Source: Nymphalis io
Taxonomy: Eukaryota; Arthropoda; Insecta; Lepidoptera; Nymphalidae
DNA: 64,000 bases
Reading direction: 5' to 3'
NCBI RefSeq assembly: GCF_905147045.1
Contig: NC_065911.1
Span: 7,688,001 to 7,752,000 of the forward strand
Shown one piece after another: positions 54,771 to 64,000 of the stretch. The notes under the pieces were generated by a model. It was not told where the DNA came from. It saw only the letters and a list, made by a program, of their open reading frames with translations, and did not search any database. Position numbers and translations under genes: made by a program. Position 1 is the stretch's first letter. Each line of letters opens with the position of its first letter.

Positions 54771-57700
54771 AATATCATGAGATTTTAATGAAATTGTATT
54801 TTCTCATATCGTATTTTATAGAATCGTAATTAAACGCTTGATCACTTGGTTTTATTTAATTTGTTCTTCGTAAATTGTAACGAGGGTTGTGACAGTTTAA
54901 GGACAGCCCATTTGTTATTTATTAAAGGATTCAGTCGAGGTTTTACAATTTTATCAAATCTTATTAACGACATTTTTTCTGATTTCACTTGACTTGGAAG
55001 TCAAATGTTCTTTCATATAATATAATACCTATTTTTATAATTCTATGATGCGTTTACTAAAATTACTAGTTAAAAAATCCCTTAAAAGTTTCTGCAGTAA
55101 TTCGTATCGTCTCCAGTGGGTTTCGCTGAATAGACAAGTTTTCTTAAGATGTTCATCTTCAACACCGAAAACAAGATCCTTTATAAATACCGCTCATTAA
55201 AAGCTTAATGGTGAAGAACCACACATTCTATCGAGTCACCTCGACTCTTTATAATGTAATATGTAAAAAAAATTTAATGAAGACTTATAATTATCAATTC
55301 AAACACTTAATTAAACACGTGAAACAGAAAATAGCGCTAGTATACATTTTATTCTTACAGTGGTAGGAAAAATAAAAAAGTACTTTATATTTTGGTACGT
55401 ATTATAAGAACTAATCAAAACTCTAAAATAATACATTATAAATATTGTATACGAATATCAAAACGAAATAATACAAGCAATATTAGCATCTAACCCCATG
55501 AATTTAAGTTGATATTACGATCGACATCTAATACGTAATTGGTGAGCAAAACTACTGACTAATGTATTCGAAGGAAATCATTTCCTCGAACGAGAAATTG
55601 CTGGAATTAGTTTGGTTATTACAAGTGCATTTGCATAAAATAATTGCAGCTTGACTAACTTTTCAACACTATCGAAAGGAATTTTATTATGATTGCCATA
55701 TTTCCGAGGCATATAAATTATTCAGATAACGTTTATTAAACTTCGCATACGTACGTACTTAAAATTTTAATTTAAACTAAATCTTCAAAGGAAATAAAGA
55801 TATGTTTATTAATCGGAGAAATAATTCAGTTTGTTTATTTTTTGTAAAACTAATCAAAAAAGTGAGACTGGCTACAGCAATATACAGTAATATGCAATAT
55901 AGCACTTAATTGCGCAAACAAATTAGTAGTTTAAGTCAGCGTGATGGTAGCTTGTCAAATCTTTTGAAGTCTAAACGATTTTGGTGCAATTTTTTAGTCA
56001 AACAATATCATGTTATTAATATTGGTCCGTTCGTTAAGTAGTCTATACTTAATACACTACGTTTACAAATGAATCGAAAATAAATCTACTTTTATATTTT
56101 TGATCTACTTTTTCGACTGAGGATAGGTTCGCGGAGAATTTATAATAAGTTCAACTCACAATAGAGAAAATGATTTATTCATTGTGAGGCTCCTTTCTCC
56201 TTTGGAAAATTCGACGAAATATTAAAAAACACATCTAGGAAAATATGAATAAGTACTTATAAAATTATAGATTTTTGTACTAATACGAGTAATAACCAAA
56301 TATTTTCATCATCATCAATAAAGCGTGGCCTTTATTAAATAAATCGCATTTGTCCAATAAACGTAGCTATCAAATTTTCCGAATTGGTAAACCCGTGATT
56401 ATTCTGCCTAAAACTCTGTCAGAGCGGGATAAAACAAAAACCACATTTTACAAGATTTTAAGCCGATTAATCCGTGCTGATCGCATTTATGACAGACTAA
56501 AGGATTTAAACGCTCAAAAATTCGCTTGTCGAATAAACAATAAAATTGTGACTCAAAGAGATGTAACATATCATGTTACGTTTTTTAAATGTGTGGTTTA
56601 ACTTACATGAAAACATTTGTTTGCGTTCTGGTAAAGGACCTATATAAATAAATCTGGTTTTAATCTTACAACATTATAAGGTTTAAAAAAGATTTTCGCT
56701 ACAAACGCTATTGTTATAGTGGCAAAATCGGATCAAAGAATGATATGCCAAAATTTTCAAAGCATTGTAAATTATTACTGATATAATCCACGTCGTCTAA
56801 AGCCCACATGGAATTTCAATTTCCAGTCAAAGACCATGTAAAGCTCCTCAAACATTAAAACTAAGCCGCAAAACGCTATTATCTTGGCAGGAAAGGCGCA
56901 ATAAATATTAAATCATACCTTCATCCACACAGGTTTATGAAAATTTCATACACATCCCCTTTTCAATTACCCGCTTTGTTATCCTACAAAGAACAAATAT
57001 TGTACAAACATTCCATGCTCAAACTTATGCTCTCAGTTCTGGATCAAAATCCTTAACAACGTTCAGTGTTTTTAAGAGAGCACAGGACTTAAGTTTTAGT
57101 AATGTGCATATTTTTAAGCTTTTCAAGATCCGCTTTATCCACTTGAAAGAAACTTTAGCACATATCGAACCGTTGTACTTTAGATTATCGTTAGTTAAGA
57201 TTGAGAGAAGAACCAAGTAATGTACGAATCTTAATGAAAAATTGTAAATAGTTATCATTTAATAATATAGAATCGCATTGATTTTCTCAGTGAAGTTGTG
57301 TGTCGATGTATCTGTGTATTAAGTACTGAAATGTGTTTTTGAAGACTTCGTTTCTTACAGTCTTTTCTTTTTTAACTTTCATTACGAAAAGTTTTACCTA
57401 CATGCATGTATCGTCATTTTTCTAAAAGGCGTGGAAAAGAAAAGTAATTATATTTAAGACTTAATATTATTGAAATATCGATCGAAACAATGAGACACGA
57501 CATCATGTAAACGAAATATAATTTAAAACAATGAAAATCATAGTACAAAGATTACAAATCAATTGGATTTTATTTCCATAATTTCAATAGTATCTGATAA
57601 AAATATTATGGCATTATAAATGTATTTTTATTAGATCTTAATGTCTATATACATATATATTTTTATTTTAAAATATCACTCGTATTTTATTTTCTTTAAA

Positions 57701-59465
57701 GTTAACAGACAACGTTATACTTAATCCAATAGAAGACGTTATTATAGGCTCCATCCAACAAGATATCTAAGTCTTGTTGTTCGATAAGATAACTGATTGC
57801 TATTCTGTCTTACAAAGCCAACCCTTACCCAGTCTTATGGCAGATTAGTTTAATGCAGTGCCTTATCTAATCTATATAGAAATATTGATTTTCCAAAGAC
57901 TAAGTCTCCATCACTAAATAATACTTACAAGCCTGCATTCAAATTCACCTTTCAAATTCACCAGATATCCATGAATTTTAATGAAAACAGCTAAGCTTGA
58001 CGTTAGTTATACATATATGCGTGTTACTTCAATAGTAAGTTGATTATATATTAATAATACCGCATATTTCAGACTGGTGGTATTAGGGAAAATATAAAAC
58101 TCATTATCATAAAAGTAAATAAAAAACGAAACAATAAGAAGTACATACTCATATACTCGTATATTGTAGAAAATAGCTAAGTAATATTTTTGAGTCTAAC
58201 AAAAATTAAAAACAAAAAATAATTCTTTAAATATTTCATAAAGCACAACGTTCAATATTACTTACTTTAATAAAGTTCATGTATTATATTTTTTTTTATA
58301 TTACTACAAAGTCGTGGCAATAACTTAGTATATAAAATATAAAACACTGTAAAAGAATTTCTTGTACGTTCGAGTTTTCAATAATACCATAGGCTATCTA
58401 TGCCTATAGTAAGGATGAACCTTTAAAGAAGCTATCCCGTATTCTTTGTCTAATGCTCATACGTGCCCTGTAGGACCCATTTCAACGGGAAAGCCCCGCT
58501 CCACTAATTCCACGATTCAGTGGAACCGAATTAATTTCTGAATTCGAAATTCGAAACACGTTTCAGCTTCACCTCGGTATTTTTAAAAGCACTAAGTGAT
58601 GCTTGTTCCGGAGTTAGTGGATCACATTTGGATTATTGGAGTCCTTTTTTTTTAAATAAAATAGCTTGATTTAAGTTTATGGTTTGTTTACGTTTATTTA
58701 ATAAGAAAATCATTTGAAAGTGGAATACATATGTAGTTTATTTTTTAGGGAAACGGGCAAGTAAACGAATTCACTAATGGGTTTTTGTGTAAAATTCCGA
58801 TTGATCATATTGCAATCTTACTTAAAGTATGCTGTTGATTGATTTAAATAACAGGTACCTTGAAATATGTCCTTAAATTAGATAGATATAATTTTAATAA
58901 TAACCTTTTAATATTTTTTATTTTTGAGACGATATATATAAAACTAAACTGACTCCCCATAAGTGGGATAAGTTAAATTGTGTTACAAATTTGCAAATAA
59001 TAGACTTATGAAACTATTCGTAATTTATGAAATGAAGAAAAATATAACGCAAGCCATTTTTCAGTATCAAATTTTTTTCAATATTAATAATTATTTTTTC
59101 AAAAAATATTTAATCGATTTTTGCATTCGATATTAACATCCCGACGTCCCAAAAAACTGTAATTACCAAACGCCACCGTTATGTTAAACCAAAGCGTCAA
59201 AGGAAATCATCAAACTCATTCGTTTATAATACTATCATTTCGCTCCGCTTACATTGTAATATGTATAGAAAAAACTTTTTACATAATACAAGCCAGCGAC
59301 TCACTGAAATGAAATATAACTCCCGTAAGGACAGGATATTATACATTTGTGACGTGTATGAAAATGTAATCTGTAGTGATGTGCTACGTTTGATTTTATT
59401 TTTTTCTTACACCTGAAAAAATATAACTTTCGCATATATGCGTTATGCTAGAAAGGGATTTGCTA
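54771..59465. other. Noncoding AT-rich stretch of 4.7 kb, nothing recognised
   Basis: The longest part of the window without a recognised repeat. The 83-codon ORF at 56350-56601 and the 77-codon minus ORF at 57025-57258 have no motif I recognise. An imperfect hairpin (TTCGA, GGAAAT arms) lies at 55568-55591. Whether this holds regulatory DNA cannot be read from one sequence. Confidence 0.45.
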
Positions 59466-59585
59466 AATGAACATTTGTGTTTACAATTCATCTCGTGCTC
59501 GGCGGTGAAAGAGAAGGTCGTGAGGAATCCTGCTTGTGTCTAATTTTATGTCGTATTGGAGCAGCGAGGTGGAATAAGGTCCTCA
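59466..59585 (+). mobile_element. SINE-L, middle fragment
   Basis: GTTTACAATTCATCTCGTGC, GGCGGTGAAAGAGAAGG and TTGGAGCAGCGAGGTGGAAT in SINE-L order; both ends missing. Confidence 0.75.
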
Positions 59586-59685
59586 TCTTCTTTAATCCGA
59601 TCACCGGATATGGTGATGCCAAATTTTGGCAAAATAATTGCGCTGTTTCATGAGTAGATACTGTTAATGCGCGCACGTGGTCATA

Positions 59686-59882
59686 CCTTTTTTTTAACGC
59701 TGGAAAAACACATGACGCGTTTTCTCCACGGGAACAGTGGAGGGGTATGTGGGGCTCGCCGATGTCCAAGGCGCCGAGTGCGCCCCGAACATCGGAATAC
59801 TCACTAAAAAGCACCCCTGCCGTCTTAACGAGGAGCGCCACAGGATCACTTGCGCATGCTACCGTGACGCACAAAGCGTGGT
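59686..59882 (-). mobile_element. CCAGCGT-tail retroposon, reverse
   Basis: On the minus strand a GC-rich body (GGCGCACTCGGCGCCTTGG, GGAGAAAACGCGTCATG) ends TTTTTCCAGCGTT and an A run. The 133-codon minus ORF at 59488-59889 runs through this body, its A tail and the neighbouring SINE-L fragment, so it is not a gene. Confidence 0.7.
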
Positions 59883-61734
59883 TATACATTAGTATTTATT
59901 TCGGAAAACCAATATTTTGATTTTAAAATTACTTTCATTATGTAAAGTAGTAAGTTGAAAAATGATATCATAACACGAACTATTTCTATCTGTAGCGTGT
60001 GCGAGTGAGCTTTTATATTATATAACTGGTATGTTGTGACGTCACAAATCAAAGAAAAACATTTATTATTTTTCTAAAACAACGCGATATGAACTCTAGG
60101 AAGTAAAAATGCAATTTCGTAATCGAATCAGGCAAACACTTTCTGCTTTCTACGCAATATTTAAATGCAATCATGTGAAATATTTTGTCTTTACGTCCAT
60201 TCATAACTTACTCCTACTACTAGGAACAGCCGAATTACACTTGAAATCTTTCTGAGTAAGTAGTCACATAACATAAAATGAAAAGTGTTTGACTTATTTT
60301 TAAATGAGATAGTATTATTACAGGTATTTAATATTTTAAGATGGTTACAAAAAAAAAATATATTTTAGAATATTTAGTTCATATTCACGTATTTACGACC
60401 AACGTAAATGCCGATACGATAACACCCACAAACTTAAATATAGACTCGAATCATTGACACATGGATCAATCAGATACCCATACCCCCCATAGCTTATACA
60501 CATTAGTGTTAGATAGTCTATACGTTGCTTAAGTAAAAGGGTAAGTGCATATCATCGACCTACGAATTTCAAGCTACAATATAGATCAAAGGCCTATATG
60601 TTAGATAGGAAATTAAAATATTACAAATATTTGCACCTTTAAAATTTACTTATATTACATACAGATATACTTCGTTTAAAACAGAGGCAAAGGCGACATG
60701 TTTTAAGGTTTTTTTTTTTTAATCGAGTGCCGTCCTGCCTTTTATACCAATTATAGTCAAGGCGATTATTCGAACAGTATAGAATTTGATATATCGCTAT
60801 CTAGCAGCGATGGATAGTATAAAGTGAACATTTAATATCTTCATGAAAAAATAAACACATGTGCAATGGTGGTTAAAAAGTGTAGAGGTGTGTATACATA
60901 TGTTGATCTCATACAAATTTACCAAAAACCGTCTTTATAATATACATGAATTATTACAAATAATTTATTTGTTTAATTTTCATAAAATTCAATTCAGTAT
61001 ATATATGGTTCCAAAATGTATTATTTTTAAATTTTGTTTCTGTGGAATGGATTTTTTTTAGGTTATGTTGTCATATTTAGTTTAAATAAATTTATAACCA
61101 TATCTTAATACCATAGTTTGTTATCTGCATAGATGTAATACAGTAATAGTATGAACAAATATCAACGTTTTTTCTGTTTTTTTATGATAGTTACCATATA
61201 GCGCTTGGAATGTCCAACGTAATATGAAGATCCTCCATATTATTGCTATTTTATTGAATAACTCCTGCTAATCATCGAACCGTGATTAATTAGATACAAA
61301 CAGATATTAGAGCACGTAATTTAATTAAACACAGCATGACTTGTGCGTTCAGTTCAAAATTAATGAAGGTGAAAAAGATTGTCGCATGTCTGTGGCTAGC
61401 TTTAGGGAACGTCAAATTGACGTGATAACACAATATCAGGGAGACATGTTGTACACCCATGGGGGACAGTTACAGCGTTGTGTGACTTAATATACTTGTA
61501 CGAGTGAATGCATTAATCTTCCACGTGTCGAGGGATTTCTTACGTGTATCGCATTTGGTGATTAAAAAGTTTTTATATCATGTAAATCTAAATCCGTTGA
61601 AAATATTGCAATGATGTTTATGAAGTAATACCTCTTACACAATTAAAATGATATGTCATTTACAAAGAGATCATCTACAAACCAGTGATCGAATATTGCC
61701 ATTTATTATAAAAATATGTCGAGTCCAATGGAAG
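59883..61734. other. Noncoding AT-rich stretch, nothing recognised
   Basis: The 66-codon ORF at 60861-61061 has no motif. A 15-bp palindrome (ACGTCAAATTGACGT) is near 61410. Confidence 0.45.
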
Positions 61735-61873
61735 GAACACGTTAATCTTAACCATAGAATTCTGCTTTATTATTTGTAATGTGTTTTTTGTTTATAATTC
61801 GTCTCATGCTATGAAAATAATTATCGTGATGAAACCTGTATGTGTTGGATGAAAATCTGCTACATATGTATAT
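61735..61873 (+). mobile_element. SINE-L, diverged
   Basis: GGAACACGTTAATCTTAACC, TTTATAATTCGTCTCATGC and CATCGTGA-like words in order; the first part of the head and the 3' half are lost. Confidence 0.65.
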
Positions 61874-62544
61874 TAAAAAGCACGCCTTTTGCCCCGCTAC
61901 ATAACTTTTACTTATATTCAATAATAGTTATGACGTCTTTTCGCACGAGCAATAGCGGATATGCCTGATGTAGTAGAGCTACGTTTTCGCCATTGTAATT
62001 AGTTTGTGTTTCCCGTTCTAAATACATATTTCTAATATATTCAATTACATATTTAAATAAACTTCTATTACTTATGCCATTAAACAGTCACATAACTCTT
62101 TTCAATTTCAATCAGCTCACTAAAGATTTTCACCATCAAAGGGAAAAAAGATCATTTAAGCAGAACTTTTCTAAATTAATTTAAGGTGTCCACAATTTTT
62201 GCGAACGCCGTAGTAAAACGGCCAATTGCATTAAGCGTCCGCAGAAAGAACATAATCAAATTGAAGCCAAAACTCGGCGTTAAACTCAATTGTCGCAATA
62301 ATATAACGTAATTACGCGTCAAACACATTTTCAACTGGTAATTGCGAGACTTTTAACGCGATTACAAGTATTTTGCATAATCATGGGATATTGACGCGAC
62401 AGCTTCGCTAATTCCTTGCTGTTTCACTTCTATTCTCGTAAACTTTCTTCAAGGTGAACATTTAGAAATATATCAATTTATTTATATTAAATACTTGCTT
62501 AGCGACTGTATAATAAAATTCTAAACAAAAATACTAAGTACTGG
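61874..62544. other. Noncoding stretch, nothing recognised
   Basis: No gene or repeat recognised. Confidence 0.45.
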
Positions 62545-62613
62545 TGTGAAGCGGTAGATGTGAGAGTGGACGATACCTACCAAGACGGGTTGGAACAAAA
62601 CCTTACCACAAAA
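62545..62613 (-). repeat. Element C 5'-end fragment, diverged, reverse
   Basis: GCGGTAGATGTGAGAGTGGA, ACCTACCAAGACGGG and AACCTTACCACA parallel the reverse 5' end of element C. Confidence 0.55.
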
Positions 62614-62639
62614 TAAACGTAACGGTACCTGACACGAAA

Positions 62640-62757
62640 TGAATTATTGACAATAATTAAGCACTTAATTACTAAGCGGTGCTTGCCGATATTTGACCTA
62701 GCGTTCTTCTATTAAGTTCCAATCTATAGTGTTCTATCCACTGGGCCATCCCGGAAT
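62640..62757 (-). repeat. SINE-L head, diverged, reverse
   Basis: TAATTAAGCACTTAATTAC, GCGGTGCTTGCC and CCACTGGGCCATCCCGG match the reverse SINE-L head; the 3' body is absent. Confidence 0.65.
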
Positions 62758-63199
62758 TTGATCAGGATCGTTCTATGTCAACTGTGACATTTGAACATGG
62801 GGTGTTCTAATCTTTTCATTGTAACCCATTAAAAATGGATCATCGCGCTTATCACGTCCCCTAAAGGTGCGTAAAAATCATTAAAAAAAATTTAGGACCA
62901 AAATAGAACGAGGATAACATTAATGAAGTCACAGATTTATGATTCATACCTCTTTAAATAATATAATTAACTGACTTTTGTGGCTTTTCAAATATTATAC
63001 AAAAAGGTAGAATTGAATACCATTATTTCAAATAATCGAGTTCCATTATATATATAGGATATTATTTACATTTGACACGAGGGTAGCTTTTTTAAATTTA
63101 TTTTAGAAATGCAAAGAAGGAAGCATTTCTATCACCTCATAGTAAGTTGCTTTTTCAACCATAGAAATTGCCACTACGAGAAGTATAATCAACTCCGTT
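62758..63199. other. Noncoding stretch, nothing recognised
   Basis: No gene or repeat recognised. Confidence 0.45.
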
Positions 63200-63310
63200 C
63201 GCCCTCAATACGCCGCCAATCATGGAATCTAATATGTCATATCTCTTGTAACTTTAATTAAATAAGCTCACTCACTCTTTAAACCGAAACAAAGCAATAT
63301 TTGGTATTCA
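63200..63310 (-). repeat. Element C, strongly diverged, reverse
   Basis: CGCCGCCAATCATGGAATCTAA, CTCACTCACTCTTTAAACCG and ACAAAGCAATATT follow the reverse element C order. Confidence 0.6.
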
Positions 63311-64000
63311 AATAAATGGTGTGTTGATGGTAACTATGTTAAATTACGTATATATGTATACCATTATTAAAAAAGGTTAATGTTTGTGGATTTTGTTACC
63401 AAAATTAAAAAAAAATAGGAAAAGGCTTACATGTTTTATTACACACAAATCAATTAGAAATAATTCAGTTAACATTACATTGCTTGTACCTTGTTCACAT
63501 GTTTTATGGTAGAAGATAAAAGTTTTTAAGGTAAAGCGTATCTACGTGGCAAAGTCTTTAAGAAGACGGAATAGCTATCATATCTACATAACTACGTCAC
63601 TAACAGATTGTCTTTTTGATTTCAGCTTCATAAATGACATCATAAAGGTTATTTTATTACCTTCCCAGATATGTCCCTAAGAACAATCATAGCCAGAAAT
63701 ATTGTTTAGTCGTTTCATTTCAAGATAATCAAGATTTTATTGTCTTGACAAGCTTGTGGATGAGTGACCTATTTATTTTATTACGTTGTTGACTTCGTTA
63801 AATATTGAAACGAAACGTTATGTAGACCACAAACGAAATAACTATGAGACGATCGTAGTTTTAACGTTTTGCAATTCGTTTTCAGAACTACTTCTTAAGT
63901 GATTAACTTTTCGCGTTCATATAGAACTATTTTAGTTTATGTTTAAACTTATAAGAAAGAGTATTTTGTGATATCTCACAAATTCAAGATTTTCAACAGC
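63311..64000. other. Noncoding AT-rich stretch, nothing recognised
   Basis: No gene or repeat recognised to the end of the window. Confidence 0.45.

Noticed and set aside
56350..56601. 83-codon ORF as a host gene or exon
   Set aside because: No motif I recognise, no flanking splice signals that I could support, and length within chance for this base composition.
59488..59889. 133-codon minus ORF as a gene
   Set aside because: The frame runs through a retroposon body, its A tail and a SINE-L fragment, so it is accidental.
1..64000. CRISPR array, prokaryotic operon or viral genome
   Set aside because: No regularly spaced repeats, no dense coding, no viral gene; the base composition and SINE/LINE content are those of an insect nuclear genome.

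Overview
The window looks like AT-rich intergenic or intronic DNA from a lepidopteran insect, most likely a butterfly. The evidence is a strongly AT-biased background, a full-length RTE-type LINE ORF close to those known from Heliconius, and many copies of tRNA-headed and poly(A)-tailed short retroposons of the kind common in Lepidoptera. I found no exon of a host protein gene, no intact tRNA or rRNA gene and no CRISPR array. Assignment to order is confident; assignment to family (possibly Nymphalidae) is inference.

Family names used here are working labels. 'Element C' is a poly(A)-tailed retroposon of about 295 bp that opens GGTGGTAGGGC. 'SINE-L' has a tRNA-Lys-like head, 'SINE-E' has a tRNA-Glu-like head, and 'SINE-3' is a third tRNA-like SINE of about 380 bp. 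'Repeat G', 'repeat I', the 'CTAGGCGAGC tail' and the 'CCAGCGT tail' are smaller families.

Layout. 1-9.5 kb: sparse repeats (two G repeats, the second flanked by direct repeats; C and SINE-E copies; an RTE tail) and a perfect 41-bp hairpin. 9.5-13.2 kb: a 3.5-kb RTE LINE with an intact 1012-residue endonuclease/reverse transcriptase ORF, nested inside an older C copy with a 10-bp target-site duplication. 13.2-24.3 kb: C, SINE-E and SINE-L copies, two almost identical 140-bp MITE-like repeats (one between TA tracts), and two perfect hairpins. 24.3-25.5 kb: a short Helitron carrying the decayed C-terminal end of its helicase. 25.5-39.9 kb: SINE-L, C and SINE-3 copies in AT-rich DNA. 39.95-42.95 kb: a composite of at least six elements, including a decayed minus-strand LINE reverse transcriptase and an open plus-strand fragment of a different LINE. 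43-64 kb: a MITE with terminal inverted repeats and a TA duplication, a fourth perfect hairpin, many SINEs, a SINE-L copy with the 5'-inversion structure of twin priming, and long stretches in which I recognise nothing.

The only protein-coding capacity I can support belongs to mobile elements. The RTE ORF (endonuclease for target nicking plus RT for target-primed reverse transcription) is the only one that looks possibly functional. The SINEs and element C would depend on LINE machinery acting in trans; which LINE serves which element cannot be told from this window.
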